Shown: piece after piece, positions 1 to 14,900 of the stretch
How positions within the stretch are numbered: the stretch's first letter is position 1
Layout of the letters: each line of letters starts with the position of its first letter
NCBI GenBank assembly: GCA_030849805.1
Contig: JASANZ010002244.1
Span: 38,495-102,494, forward strand
Direction: 5' to 3'
DNA length: 64,000 nucleotides
Origin: Sergeia podlipaevii
Lineage: Eukaryota > Euglenozoa > Kinetoplastea > Trypanosomatida > Trypanosomatidae
Program-made: the position numbers and the translations under genes
The notes under the pieces: generated by a model
What the model saw: the letters and a program-made list of their open reading frames with translations, nothing else
Databases searched by the model: none
What the model was told of the DNA's origin: nothing

Positions 1-2900
1 CGCGGATAGCTGCGTCGTTGTGCTTTCTGTCCTCCTTCAGGTTGCGGATGTTGTCGACAAACACACGGAACTCTCTATCCTCGTGCGGCCTCAACAGCAG
101 GATTGGCACACCAAATGGTGTTGAATCCACACCCTTCAAGTCTTCCGCGAGCTGCTCCTTGGCCAGCTCGTGCGCGCGAGCGTTGAGCTTCGACTCCAGA
201 GCAATGATCGCGCTTGTGCTCTGCGAACTGTCCTTGAGCTTCAGCGCCGCACGCTCGCTCTCCAAACGGTTAAAGACAACATCGGTGTCAAGCGGGAGAA
301 CCACAATGGGCACGCCCTCCGGCTCGGGCTCAATGTAGTCACGATCCATCATGCTTTTTGCCAGCTCAATCGCACGTGCATTCATCTCTTTCAACTTGCC
401 TTGTACACCCTCGCAGTTGCGGTTGCGCTTCAGCTCGCGCAGCTCACGTACCATACCGTTGAAAGTGGTGTCCTCGTGCAGGTGAAGCAGCTCCACCGGC
501 ACACCACATGGGTTGCGTGTTAATCCCTTGAGATCCTCCACAAGCTGAATCGTCGCGATCTCCTCCACGCGCTTCGTGAGCTTCGCGTCCAGCTCCTCAA
601 TCGGTTTGCCAGTTACCTCCTTGAGCACCTGCGTCGCACGTGCCACCTCCAGTACACGGAGTTGCTCATCCATGTCGACCGGAAGGTCTTCCAGCGGCAC
701 ACCACACGGTGCCATGGGGAAGTATGAGCTGCGATCGCTAATAAGCTCCTCACGGGCAAGTTCCAGCGCGAGCACACTCATGCGGTCCACCGTTGAGCGG
801 ATTGCGGGCTCGTTGTTGCGGCGGTCCCTCTTCAGTTTGCGCACCTCTTCCATCAGCGTCAGAAAGTCACGGCTTTCGTGCATTTTAAGCAGCGCAATGG
901 GAATTCCCAGCGGTGCGGCGTCAACGCCCTTGAGATCTTCGGTGAGCTGCTCCTTGGCAAGTTCATGTGCACGGGCGTTGAGGCTGCTCTCTAGGCCGCT
1001 AATCAGAGCGGCATTCTTAGATGGGTCCTTCAACTTCATCGCGACACGCTCCGTCTCCATGCGCGCAAAGGCCCTGTCTGTGTCGAGAGGGAGAAGGTCC
1101 AGTGCGACTCCCTCGGGATCGTAATCCAAATACTCACGGTCCATGACCGTCTTCAGCAGGTCCACCACGCGCTCGTTCATACGCACTAGCTGCACCTTGA
1201 TTGCATCCGTGTCACGCTCACGCTTCATCACACGAAGCTCCCGAACAAGATCGGCAAACATAGTGTCCTCGTGCACGTCTAGCAATGCAATAGGCACGCC
1301 ACATGGACTGGGATTAATGCCCCGCAGATCCTCCACAAGCTGCGCCTTTGCTAGCTCCTCAAGACGCTTCTGCAGCTTTGCCTCCGCCTCGGAAATCGGC
1401 TTCCCGCTTTGACCCTTGAGAATAAGCGTCGCGCGGTTCAGCTCAAGACTGCGGATTTGTTCATCTGTATCGATGGGAAGATCCTCCAGTGGCACGCCGA
1501 GTGGTGAGTGCTGGAAGTACGTGTCACGATCGCCGTGCAGCGCGTAGTCAGACACCTCAATCGCGCGCGCGTTCATGCGGTCCACTGTCGCGCGAATAGC
1601 CGTCTCGTTGTTCTTGCGATCCTTCTTGTGGTTCCGCATCTCCTCGACGAGAGTGGTAAAATCGCTGTCCTCGTGCGGACGGAGCAACGCGAGAGGAACA
1701 CCCAATGGAAAACCATTCACGCCCTTGAGGTCCTCAGCAAGCTGGTCTTTGGCCAACTCATGCGCGCGTGCGTTGAGTTTCTCCTCAATGGCGGCAATCG
1801 CGTTAGTGTTCTTAGACTCGTTTCGCAGCTTGAGCGCAGCACGCTCCGCCTCAAGACGATGGAACACGTTATCTGTGTCGAGCGGCAACACTTCCACAGG
1901 CACACCTTCCGGATCTTGATCCAGGTACTCTCGATCAATCGCGTCACGCGCAAGTTCGTTCACGCGCTCGTTCATCAGCACCAACTGCTGCTTTATTCCG
2001 TCCATATCTCTGAAGCGCTTCATTTCGCGAATCTCACGCACGAGATCAGCAAACACGACATCATCGTGCACGTGAAGCACGTCTACCGGGATACCACGTG
2101 GAGCCGCGTTGACGCCGCGCAGATCCTCCGCAAACTGAGCCTTGGCAAGCTCCTCGCAGCGCTTCTTCAGCTTCACCCCAAGCTCATCAATGGGCTTGCC
2201 CGACACTCCTTTAAGAATCTGCGTTGCACGGTTCAGCTCAAGCGTACGCATCTGCTCATCGGTGTCAAGAGGCAAGTCCTCGAGTGGCACGCCAAGTGGG
2301 TCAAGCTCCAGATACACGTCCCGATCACCATGCAGAGTGTCAAGAGCCATTTCCTCTACACGGGCCGTCATGGCCACAATGGTAGTGCGGATGCTGCTCT
2401 CGTTGTTGCGGCGATCCTTCTTCAAGCTGCGCACCTTATCCACAAGCGCCACAAACTCCCTGTCATCGTGTGGGTTGAGCAGCGCAAGTTGAAGACCACG
2501 TGGAGCGCCATCGACGCCCTTCAAATCTTCAGCAAGCTGCTCCTTTGCCAGCTCGTGGGCACGCGTGTTCAGTTTCGCCTCCACCTCGGCGAGCGACTTT
2601 TCATCCGCGTCGTTGAGCTTCAGCGTCGCGCGCTCCGCCTCAAGACGAGAAAAGGGTGTGTCCTTGTCAAGAGATAGAACTCTCAGTAACACACCCTCGG
2701 GCTCTGGGTCGAGGTAGTCGCGATCCATGACGGCCTTGGCGAGCTGGACGGCGCGAGCGTTGAGCTCCAACTGCTGCCGCTTTACCGCCTGCATGTCCTT
2801 CATTTTCTTCATGTCGCGGAGATCGCGAACGAGTTCGTTGAAGCGGCTGTCGTCGTGTGGCTTCAGAATCTCCAGCGACACACCGCACGGGTTAGCATTG
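1..2900 (-). repeat. Four-unit higher-order GM6 repeat array (period about 0.8 kb), running off the left edge
   Basis: Four repeat types alternate in order: p (DRDYLDPEPEGVP ... LPLDTD ... LNARAHELAKEQLAEDLKG), q (GVPLALLRPHED ... KKDRxNNExAIR), r (PLGVPLEDLPxDTDEQ ... LNRATxILKG) and s (PCGVPxxLLxVHEDTxF ... MKRxRD). The q-type His-Glu-Asp codons lie near 81, 870, 1670 and 2467, and the s-type ones near 480, 1270, 2071 and 2855. This gives a period of about 795-800 bp with half-steps near 398 bp. About 3.5 copies are visible and the array continues beyond the window. Units at 2900-4300 are related dimers (p/q-like) that have not settled into the four-type order. Confidence 0.75.
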
Positions 2901-5900
2901 AGGCCCTTCAGATCATCAGTCTTCTGAGCACGCGCAAGCTCGTGAGCACGCACATTGAGCTGCACCTCAAGATCCTTCACCAAAACCACGTTCTTGGGAT
3001 CCTCCAGGTGACCCTTGGCAGTAATGCGCTCGCGTTCCAGCTTCTTAAACTTATCATCCGTGTCAAGCGGCAGCACCGAGAGTGGCACACCCTCCGGGTT
3101 ACGATCAAGGAAGCCGCGGTCGTCTAGCATCATCGCCTTGGCCATCTCTTGAAGCATCTTGTTCATCTCGGGCACAAGCGCGCGGAGTGCGTCACGGTTC
3201 TTGCTGGGATCCTGCTGCAATTCTCGGCGCACGCTGATCTTCTCCGCAAACACGGGGTCCTCGTGAGGGTGGAGCATCGATATGGGCACGCCAGCAGGAT
3301 TCTGATCCAGTCCCTCCAGGTCTTTCTTTCTTTGAAGCTGCGCCAGTTCGTTCGCGCGAGTGTTCAGTTGCGTCTCCAGCTCATGAATGCTCTTCTGGTT
3401 CAAGCGGGCATCCTCGACCTTCAGCAGCACGCGCTGCACCTCTGCGCCATGGAACTCCTTGTCGGTGAGCAGAGGCAGAAGCTCCAGCGGCACACCGAAT
3501 GGATCGCGACGTAGGTAGCGACGGTCGTCCTCCAGCAGATGGCGCGCCAGATGCAAGCAGCGCTTGCTCATCTCCTCCTTAATAGGTGGGACGCGACGGT
3601 CCGCCATCTCAGCGGTGCCGAGCTCACGCAAACGCTGCACAAGAGCAAAGAACTCTGTATCAGCGTACGCGTTAACTGCATCAAGAGGAATATCGAAGGG
3701 AGATTGATTCACACCCACCAGCTCGCGGCGCCTAAACTCCTTCGCAAGGCTCAACACACGGTCATTCAATTGTAACTCAAGATCGCGAATGGCAGTGTTA
3801 TTGCCGCGCGCATCACCCGCCTTGAGATTTGCGCGCCTCGCCTCCATCTCTGTGAATGCCTTGTCGTCCTCAACCTTGAGCAGCTCCAGCGGCACGCCCT
3901 CGGGGTTTCTGTCTAAGTAGTGCCTGTCATCAGCCGTCAAGGCGAGTGCGAGCTCGTGGCAGCGCTGATTCATCGCTTCAAGCACATCATGCAGCTCGCG
4001 GCGGTTGTGGCGGTTGTCTTTTCGAATTGCACGGACGCGTTGCACAAGTTCGCCAAAAGCGCGGTCATCATGTGGGCGTAAATACTCAAGCAATATCCCA
4101 CGCGGCGCCTGCACCAGGCCCTCCAAATCCGCCTTCTTCTGCAGGATCGCCAGCTCGCGAGCGCGGCCATTCAGCTTGCCCTCCAGCAGCTTCACACGCC
4201 CAGCTGCATCGCGCGGGTTCTCAGCCTTCAGCTTCGCACGTTCCAGCTCCAGCTCGTGGAACTCTGGATCAGTGTTGAGCGGCAGCACTGACAGCGGGAC
4301 GCCCTCGGGGTCTGGCGCAAGGAAGCTCCGGTCGCCCTGTACACGCTTGCAGGCAAGAGCACGCACCATTGTGTTGAGTTGCGCGTTGATATCCTTTACG
4401 CTGCTGGTGCGGTTGACCAAGATTTCACGACGCTCTGCTTCACGTTTCAGAATTTCAGGCTCGTTGCCGAGAAGAAGCAGCTCAATGGGAACGCCCTCCG
4501 GCTCCGCGTCAAGATATTCCTTTCGGTACGTGTGAGCCAGCTCCGAGGAGCGCTTTGCAAGAGCAACTGTAATCTCAGACAAACGGGCACCAGATCTCGG
4601 CGGTGCACCCTTGTCAAGCCGCATACGCAACACACGCGCCTCCACCTCAAGAGCATTAAACTGAGCGTCCTCATTCAACGGCAATTCAGCAAGCGGAATG
4701 CCCTCAGGTGCAGAGTGAAGCTCAGCGCGCTCGCGCTTGCGCAGTTCCGCGGCAAGCACTGCTGCCCTGTTGTTGAGTGCCTTTATAAACGCCTCCTCGC
4801 TTCGCAGATCACGGTCGCGCTGCGCGTCGCGGCACTCCACCTCTGCTGCCACGAACGCTTTGTCGCTGTCAAGTGGCAGGTCGTCCAGCGGCACGCCAAG
4901 ATGCTGCTGAATGAGGCGCGCGCGCAGTTGTTCCTTCACCTCCTGCGCCAGGACCTGCGCACGAGAGTTCAGCTGGTCTTCTAGCTTCTTGATGTCGTTC
5001 GTAGACTTTCGACCACTCGTCTTCACTGCCGCTCTGCGCTCCTCCAGCTCACGGAACGGCTCGTCGTCGTCTAGCGGCACCTGACGCAGAGGAACACCTT
5101 GTGGGCTGGGGTTCAGATACGCCCGATCGTTACTGAGCACGCGTGTCGCAAGCTCTAGTGCACGCTTCGTGAGAGCCTGCTCCACCTGAGACGCGCTGCT
5201 GCCACTACCGCCAGCAGTACCGCACACTCGCATTGCACGCTCGCGTTCCAGTTGACAGAAGTCTTCATCGTCGTCGAGCGGCACAGCCTGAAGTGCGACG
5301 CCGTGCAAAGCGGCTGGGAGGAACGTTACACGATCCTTCTGGTTGATCTCACGCGCAATGGCGTTGGCGCGCTCGTTCATACGTGCCTCCACATCGTCCA
5401 CGCGCATGTCGTTGGCCAGCTTGCGGTGCTCCTTCTCCAGCTTCATGAACATCTCATCAGCGTTGAGTGGCAGCGTGCGCAGAGTCCGGCCCTGAGGGGC
5501 AGGCTCCAGGTAGGTAGCACGCTCCTCCCAGCACTTCGCCTCCGCGAGCACAAGAGCACGAGCGTTAAGCTTGGCCACAACATCCAGAGTGGCACGGCGG
5601 TTGCTTGCAGCAGTATCCATCACGCTAGCCGCGTCACGCTCGTGCGCTTTGAACTCTCGGTCCTCATCCAGAGGCAGCTCAGATAACGGGACCTGGAACG
5701 GTGTAGGGTTCATCAGTTCGCGAACTCTCTTGATGAGCGCCTCCGCAACTTCCTCTGCACGCTCATTAAGCGCAGAGTTGAGGCGAGCAGCTTCACGTTT
5801 ATTGGCTTCCTTGAGGGCCGCCGCACGCTCACCGATAATCGTGGCGCACCCCTCATCCGAAAGCAGAGGCAAGACATCGCGAGGAAGGCCGCGCACCTCG

Positions 5901-8900
5901 GCAGTTACACACTCGGCGATATGCGCTGCCTTCATCTGAAGGGCGGCACCGCGCACCAGCTTTTGAAGCGCCTCTTCTAGCACAGACAGCATCTTGCTCG
6001 ACTTGTTGGTGCTTTGCTGCGCGGCAAGAAGAGCAGCACGCTGCTCCTCCTTGGTGACAAACTCAGGTAGGCTGAAAACATCCACCACTTCAAGAGGAAT
6101 GCCCTCGGGTTTGGGATCCAGAAAGTCACGGTTGGCTGCCAGACGCGCGAGTGCGATGGCATCCGCGCGTGCGCGCAGGTCATCCTGCAGCGCAGACACG
6201 CTCTTGCCGGTTGTGCGGGGTAAGCTGATGGCCCTCGCCCTGTCCCTCTCCAGTTCGTTAAAGTCCTCATCGACGTCAAAGTTGAGTGAACTTATGGGGA
6301 TGCCGCGGATCGCCTCCTTGAGGTACAACTTACGGTCCGACACGTTCATCTCGCGAGCAACCTTGCTCGCACGCTCATGCAGGGACACCTCGCACGCCTC
6401 AAGCGCACGAGCACCAGCCTTCTCATTGCAGCGTGTGCGCCAGTACTGGGCCTCAAGCTTCACAAACTCGGAATCGCCGTCAAATGGGATCGTCGTCATG
6501 GTACGTCCTTCGTATTCGTTGTTGAGGTAGTTGGCCCGCTCCGCAGTCAAGAAGCGATGCACAATGGCGCGCACCTGCTTACAAATCTCCTCCTGCAAGT
6601 CCTTTATGGGCTTCGCGTTCTTGCGCAGATCGTTCTTGAGCTCGCGAAGCTCCTCCATTTTGGCGAGGAAGGACTCGTCCTCATCGAGAACAGAGTGCAG
6701 TTGTGCTCCCGCAAGAGCGACACCAAGTGAGTCAATAAACTGGCGAGCATTATTCCTCTGGTAGTTCCCAATAACAGTGGCGCGCGCGTTAAGCTTCACC
6801 TCCAGGTCGACAATCTTTGGCTTGTTTGTGTTCGGATCCTCACGGAGACGCAAGCGCGCCACTTCGTCCTTCTGGAAGTCCTTATCCTCGTCCAGCGGCA
6901 ACGCAGAGCGTGGCAGCCCAGCGTAAGTGGCATCCATAAACATGTTTCTCTCCGCCAACTTGAAGGTCTTCGCAAGCTCCTCGACACGGGCATTCAGTTC
7001 AGTCTGCTTGGTGGCAACAGCCTTGCTGTTGCGCACCGCATTCAGCTTCAGCTCCGACCGCTCCCACTCTAGCCTCAAGAAGACCTCATCGTCATCCACG
7101 ACAACCAGCTCCACGGGGACGCCGGCAGGCATAGGCTTTAGGTAGCCGCGGTCAGCCCGCAGTACTTGTTGTGCGAGCTCCTGCGCACGTGAGAGCAACT
7201 CAACTTCCAGCTGTTGCGCAATAAGAGAGTCGCCAGCGCACACTGCTTGAGCACGGTCGCGCTCTGTGTTGGGAAAGGTCGCGTCCTCGTCAAGTCCCAG
7301 TGCAGCCAACGGGACGCCATGCACCGCCTCCTTGAGGTACTTCACGCGATCCGCAACATTCATCTCGTGTGCGAGCACGGTTGCACGATCGTGCATCGCC
7401 CTCTCGTGAGAGCCGAGGGCAGCATTCGGACCCTGCGCGTGGGCCTTCCAGTAGGCAGCCTCTAACTTGCAAAACTCAGCATCAAAGTCAAACGGGATGG
7501 TTGACACGGTGCGGCCTTCGTACTCATCACGCAGGTAGTTGGGCCTCTCGCTGTGAAGATAGGCAAGCACGAGTTGGCGAGCTTGCTTGCACAGATCGTC
7601 CTGCAGATCCTTCACAGATTTGCCATTGAGGCGCATGTCATTTTTAAGCTCACGCAGCTTGCTCAAATTGTCCGTAAAGCTGACCTCCTCGTCGAGCACA
7701 GAGTGGAGCTGGGAGCCAGTGAGCGTGAGGCCTAAGTTGTCAATGAAGTGGCGCAGAGCGCTGCGTGCCTCCTTAGCGAGCGCCAGCGCACGCGCGTTCA
7801 GTTTCGCCTCAAGACTGAGAATAGCCGCCTCGTTGGAGCCGGCATCCTCCACTCGCATGCGCAGACGCGCCACTTCATCATCGTGGAACTCCTTGTCAGT
7901 GTCCAGTAGCAAGGCAGAGCACGGAATTGACATGTACATTTCGTCCATAAACATGTCGCGTTCGGTCATCTTGAAGTTCTCTGCAATCTGCTCCACACGC
8001 GCGTTCAGCTCCGTTTGCTTAGAGGCAATAGCCTTGCTGTTGCGCACCGCATTCAGCTTCAGCTCCGATCGCTGCCACTCCATCGCAAGGAACGTCTCAT
8101 TGTCATCAATCGACACCAGCTCAAGTGGCACGCTAGAAGGCATTGGCTTCAGGTAGCCACGGTCCTGTCTAATAACCACCTGCGCCAGCTCCCGCGCGCG
8201 CGCAAGCAATTCGGCTGAGAGCTGCGTCACGTGTGCAGAGTCGCCATTGCTAATGGCCTGCGCACGATCCCGCTCTGTGACAGGGAACGTGTCGTCTTCG
8301 TCAAGTCCGAGTGCCGCAAGTGGCACGCCGCGCACCGCCTCTGTCAAAAAAGTCTTGCGGTCCGCCACGTTTATGCCGTGTGCAATATTGGTAGCGCGGT
8401 CGTGTAACGCCCGCTCGCAACGCGCCATGTCTGAAGGAATAGCCCTCTCGTCGCAGCGCTTAAGCCAGTAGGCAGCCTCCAGTCGGCAAAATTCATTGTC
8501 GTCATCAAAGGGGATGAGACTGATGATGCGGCCCTCGTACTCCTCGTTGAGGTAGCTCGGTCTCTCGCCAGTCAGGTAGCCCCTGACGATGCCGCGGACA
8601 AAGACGGAAATTTCATCCTGGAGCTCCTTGATCGTCTTGCCGTTCTTGACAAAGTCCCCCTTGAGGTCGCGCAAGCGATCCATCTTCATCAGGAACTCCT
8701 CGTTGTCATCCAGAACAGTGTGCAGCTGAGCGCCGCAGAGTGGCAGCCCAAGCTCATCAATGAACTGGCGCGCCAGGCCGCGCTCCTTGGCCGCCAACTC
8801 GTGCGCGCGGTCGGTCAGCTTTACCTCCAGGGCCGCAATAGCAGGCTCATTCACGCTGGCATCCTCGCGCAGACGCATGCGCGCCACCTCATCCTCGTGG

Positions 8901-11900
8901 AACTGGGCATCCGAGTCAAGCGGCAGTGAGTAGCGGGGGAAGCGATCGTACACTTGCTCCATGAACATGTCACGCTCAGCATTCTTGAACTCGGTAGCGA
9001 GTTGTTCAACGCGAGCGTTGAGATCCACCTCCTTTGCTGCAATTGCCTTACCGTTACGGCCGGCGTTGATCTTGAGCTCCGCACGCTCCCACTCCATCTT
9101 GAGGAACTTCTCGTCCTCATCCATGGGAATAAGCTCGATAGGCACGCCAGCTGGAGTGGGCTTGAGGTAGGCGCGATCCCTGCGCAGCATGTCCTGTGCA
9201 AGCTCTTCGCAGCGCTTCTTTAACTCCACCTCCAGCTTCTGCACGTTCGTCTTATCGTTCGCGCACAACGCCCTCGCGCGGTCGCACTCTGTGACTGGAT
9301 AGAACTCATCTTCATCCAGTCCAATATTCTCAAGCGGCACACCTCTCACCACATCCTTAAGGAAGGACTTGCGGTCCGCCACGTTCATGTCGTGTGCAAT
9401 CACCGTCGCCTGTGCGTGCATTGCTTCTTCGAGCCTCGACAGAGCGTGACCAGCACCGACTGCTTTCCAGTAAGCGGTTTCTCGTTGCATGAACTCCTCG
9501 TCCTTATCCACCGGGAGGCTGGAGAGAAGGCGGCCCTCGTACTCCTCGCGGAGATAGTTGGGTCGCTCGCCAGCGAGAAACCTCAACATCGCCTCACGTG
9601 CTAGTCGCGCAATTTCGTCCTGTAGATCCTTAATAGCCTTTGCGTTCTTGACAGGATCCATCCTGAGTTCACGCAGACGGTCCAGCAGGGAGAGAATGTG
9701 GCTATCTTCATCCAGCACGGCGTTCGCCTGCGCACCAGCCAGCGGAAGCTCCAGCACATCAATGAAGGAGCGGGCGTTGCCCTTCTCTGCCTCACCTAGC
9801 TTCATCGCACGCGCATTCAGGAGGTCCTCCAGGCGCAAAACTTCGGTGCCGCGCGCCTGAGGGCTGTCCACGCGCAGGCGTAGACGAGCCATTTCATTTG
9901 TGTGGAACTCCTTATCGTCATCTAGAGGCAGCGCAGAGCGGGGCTGGCCGTGGTACATGCCCTCCAAAAACAAATCGCGCTCAGAAAGCTTGAAGTACTT
10001 GGCAACCTGCTCGGCACGAGTGTTGAGCTTTGCCTCCTTGACACTAATTGCCTTGCCGTTGCGCACCGTGTTGAGCTTCATTTCCGCACGCTCCCACTCG
10101 AGCTTAAGGAACTTCTCATCGTCGTCAAGCGCCACAAGCTCCAAAGGTACCCCTGAGAGAATCGACTTCAAGTACGCACGATCCTTCTTGAGGATCTCTT
10201 GAGCGATTTCCTCGCAGCGCTGCTTGAGCTCGGCCTCCAGGCGCTCGACCGTCTTCTTATCCTTGGCGCACACCGCACGCGCACGCTCGCGCTCTGTGTA
10301 GGGGAATATCTCGTCCTCGTCGAGAGAAAGAGACTCCAGTGGAAGGCCGCGAATAAGCGGAGTGAGATACGTAGCGCGGTCCGCCACATTTATACCATGC
10401 GCTACGGCTGTTGCTTGCTCATGCATCGCCTCCTCGCACGCCTCTAGAGCAGACGCGCTCGCAGGGGTCTCACAGCGGGTCTTCCAGTATGCCGCCTCCA
10501 AGCTGACAAATTCTGGGTCGCTGTCAAAAGGAATGGTGGGCATCAACCTCCCCTCGTACTCCTCACGCAGGTAGCTTGGGCGTTCAGCTGTGAGGTACTT
10601 GTCCACCAACAACCGTGCATGCTTGCAGATGTCTTCCTGCATCTCCTTGATCGCCTTGGCGTTCTTGCGTGGATCAAGCCTGAGCCCCCTGAGGCGCTCC
10701 ATCTTGGCGACAAAAGTGGCGTCCCCGTCAAGAACGAGGTGAAGCTGCGTACCTGTGAGTGAGAGTCCAAGATCTTCAATGAATTCGCGAGCGTTCACCT
10801 TCGTCTTCTCTGCAAGCCATAGCGCACGCGCGTTCAACTTGACCTCGAGATTGGTAATTGCGCTCGAGTTGCCCACTGCATCCTCCACACGCAAACGCAT
10901 GCGTGCCACCTCGGCCGCGTAGAATTCGTTGTCCTCGTCAATGGGCAACGCAGAGCGCGGTAGCCCAGCGTAGTTGGCATCCATAAACATGCTTCTCTCC
11001 GCCGCTTTGAAGGCAGCCGCGAGATCCTCCACGCGAGTATTCAGCTCAGCCTGCTTGGTCACAATGGCCTTGTTGTTGCGCATCGCGTTCAGCTTCAGCT
11101 CTGCACGCTCCCACTCCATCTTGAGGAAGTGTTCATCCTTATCTAAGGAGAGAAGCTCCACGGGGACACCGCAGGGCACTGGCTTCAGGTAGGCACGATC
11201 CTTCCGCAGCACCCCTTGCGCGAGCTCTTGTGCATGAGTGAGTAGCTCCTTCTCAAGTTGCTGCTGTTCCCGCTTGTCATTTACACCGAGTGCACGCGCA
11301 CGGTCACGCTCGGTGATACGGAAAGCGTCATCCTCATCGAATGCAAGCGCCGCGAGAGGCACACCGCGTACAGACCCCTTTAGGTAGGAAGGACGGTCAG
11401 TCACATTCATTGCGTGGCCGAGCGCTGTTGCGCGCTCATGCATCGCAGCCTCCTGGGCCTTGAAGCCAGTTGTCTTGCCACCGTTGTCTGCGATCGCCTT
11501 CCAGTAGGCTGCCTCGCATTGGCAGAAGTCTGCATCGTCATCAAGCAGAATTGTGCACATCAGGCGTCCGTCATACTCGTCTTGGAGATAGTTGGGACGC
11601 TCGCCAGCCAAGTAGTCCCTGACGATCTTCCTCGCTAGCTTGCCGATCTTATCCTGCAGCTCCTTGATGGATTTACTGTTCTTTGTTCCCTCAGCACGCA
11701 GCTCACGCAGCTGCTCCATCTGCTTGAGGAACGTCTCATCGTCGTCCAGTACTGCGTGCAGCTGCGCACCGACGAGGGGAAGATTTAGAGAGTTGAGGAA
11801 TGCGCGAGAGGCGATCTTCTCTGCATCCGCAATCTCCAGCGCGCGCACGTTCAGTCGGCTCTCCAGCTTCATAATGGCAGCGTCGGTGGCTCCAGCGTCC

Positions 11901-14900
11901 TGCATGCGCAGGCGCAGGCGTTCCACCTCATCGCTGTGGAACTGCGCGTCCGCATCCAGTGGAAGAATAGAGCGAGGAAGAAGAGCGTAGGACTTATCCA
12001 TAAAAAGGTCACGCTCATTGAGCTTCAGCTCCTCTGCTAGAACCTCCGCACGGGCGTTCAGTTGACCCTCCGTGGCAGTAATAGCCTTGCTGTTGCGCAC
12101 CGCGTTCAGTTTCAGCTTCGCACGCTCCCACTCCAACTCAAGGAACGCATTGTCCTCGTCAACGGCTACCAGTTCAATGGGGATAAGAGCGGGGGTTGGC
12201 TTGAGGTACTTGCGGTCCTTCCTTAGCACCGCCTGCGCACGCTCCTGTGCACGCAACAGCAACTCCGCCTCAAGCTGTCCAACACTCTTTTTGTCATTGG
12301 AGCCAAGCGCGCGGGCACGATCGCGCTCTGTGTGCGGGAACACCTCATCCTCATCCAGCGTGAGAGCCGCCAGTGGAACACCTCGAACTGTCTCCGTGAG
12401 ATACATTGGGCGGTCGACAACGTTCATGGCGTGGGCGAGCACCGTCGCGCGCTCGTGCATCGCCTCTTCACACCCATTGAGTATGCGTTGAACTACGTTC
12501 TCCTCCCCGCGCACCTTCCAGTACGCCGCCTCAAGCTTGCAGAAATCGGCATCGTTGTCGAAAGGAATGGAGGCGGTGATGCGACCCTCGTACTCATCGC
12601 GGAGGTAGTTAGGCCTCTCTCCGGTGAGGTAGTCATGTACAATACTGCGTCCTAGCTTCGAAATTTCCTCCTGCATCTCCTTGATGGCCTTGGCGTTCTT
12701 GACAGGATCCATTTTCAACTCCCTGAGGCGCTCCATCTTGGATAGAAACAGAGCATCTTCGTCCAACACAACGTGCAACTGTGGCTTGCTCAGTGCAAGT
12801 CCAAGCTCGTCAATAAACTTGCGGGCGTTACTCTTTTCAATTTCCGCTAGCTCCACTGCACGTGTGACAAGGCGATCCTGTAAGTCGCTAATCTTATCAG
12901 AGTGCTCCAGAGCATCCTCCGCGCGCAGTTGCAGACGGGCAACTTCGTCGTCATGGAACTGCTTGTCCGTGTCAAGAGGCAATGCAATGCGAGGAAGCCC
13001 AGCAATGGTGCCATCCATAAAGAGATCGCGCTCAGCCGTCTTAAAGTCCTTTGCAAGCAGCTCCACAAGCATGTTAATCTCCATCTCCTTCGAGGCAACC
13101 AGCTTCCCGTTGCGAGTTGCATTCAGCTTCAGCTCCGCGCGTTCCACCTCAAGCTCAAGGAACTTGGGGGACTCCTCGATGGACACGAGGTGTAGTGGCA
13201 GGCCAGCTGGGGTAGGCTTCAGGTAGGCGCGGTCAGTACGCAACACCTCCTGCGCAAGCTCTTCAGCACGCTGGCGCAGCTCGGTCTCGCTCTGCATGAT
13301 GGCCTTCTTATCATTCAGGCATATCGCATGTGCCCGCTCACGCTCCATATCCCTGAACGCCTCGTCAGCGGAGAACGGGATAGCAGTGATGAGCACACCA
13401 CGCACTGTTTCGTTCAGGTACGTCTTGCGGTCCGCCACGTTCATGTCATGAGCCAGTTTTGTCGCACGCTCGTGCAGCGCCTCTTCACGCGCCGCCAGGC
13501 TCTTGGCATTCTCTCCATCTTCAATGCGCATAGACCAATACGCGCCTTCAAGCTGGCAAAACTCACCATCCTTGTCGAACGGAATTGTCGGCATCAACCG
13601 ACCCTCGTACTCCTCGCGGAGGTAGCTGGTGCGCTCACCAACAAGGAAGGTCTTGACAATATCACGCGCACGCTTAGAGATTTCGTCCTGAAGCTCCTTG
13701 ATAGCTTTTGCATTCTTGATGGGATCCTTGCGTAGCAAGCGCAGCTGCTCCAACTTGGAGAGAAGCTGCTGGTCCTCGTCTAGAACGGAGTGAAGATGGT
13801 CGCCACGAAGAGTCAAACCTAGCGAGTTAATGAACGCACGCGCGGTGGCCTTCTCCACAGTGGCCAACTCATTGGCACGCGCCGCAAGCTTCGCTTCAAG
13901 AACCGCTATAGCCACATCGTTGACACTCGGATCCTCACGCAGGCGCAGACGCGCCACTTCGTTCTCGTGGAATTCCTTATCGCTGTCAAGAGGCAGCGCA
14001 ATCCTCGGAAGGCCAGAGTACATGGACTCCATGAACATATCACGCTCAGCCTGCTTCAGTACGTTGGCAACCGCCTCCACATGCGCATTCATCTCGCTTT
14101 CCTTGGTATTGATCGCCTTGCCGTTGCGGATCGCGTTCAACTTCAAATCCGCACGCTCCCACTCCATCTTGAGGAACTTCTCATCCTCATCAATGGGAAT
14201 AAGCTCAATAGGCACGCCAGCTGGAGTCTGCTTAAGGAAACCACGATCCTTGCGAAGGATCGCCTGTGCTAGTTCTCCGCAGCGCAGACGCAGCTCCTCC
14301 TCCAGTGCAGTGATGACAGTAGTGTCCTTGGCGCACACAGCGCGAGCACGATCGCATTCGGTACTTGAGAATATCAAGTCCTCATCCAGCGGGAGCACCG
14401 CCAGCGGGACACCACGCACGCTCTCACTAATGTATTTGCAACGATCCGCCACGTTCATGGCGTGGGCAAGCACCTTGGCACGCTGGTGCATCGCCGTCTC
14501 TGCCTTCGCAAGTCCCTTAGCGTCGGGTTTCTGCTGGGCGCGCGCCTTCCAATAGGCAGCCTCCAGATTGCAGAAGTCCGCATCGCCGTCAAAGGGAATT
14601 GTCGGCATAAGACGGCCCTCGTACTCGTCATTCATGTAGGTGGGTCGCTCTCCGTCCAGATAGTTCTTCACCAGCATCGCAACTCTCTTGTTGATCTCAT
14701 CCTGCAGCTCCTTGATTGCCTTGGCGTTCTTGATTGGCTCCTTCCTCAGGTCACGCAGCTGCTCCAGCATCTCCAGCACCTCTGCATCTTCATCTAGAAC
14801 GGCGTGCAGTTGAGCACCGCCAAGAGACATATTCTGCGCTTCCATAAACTGGCGGGTGGTGTTCTTCTCCATGGCAGCGAGCTCAAACGCGCGAGTGTTC

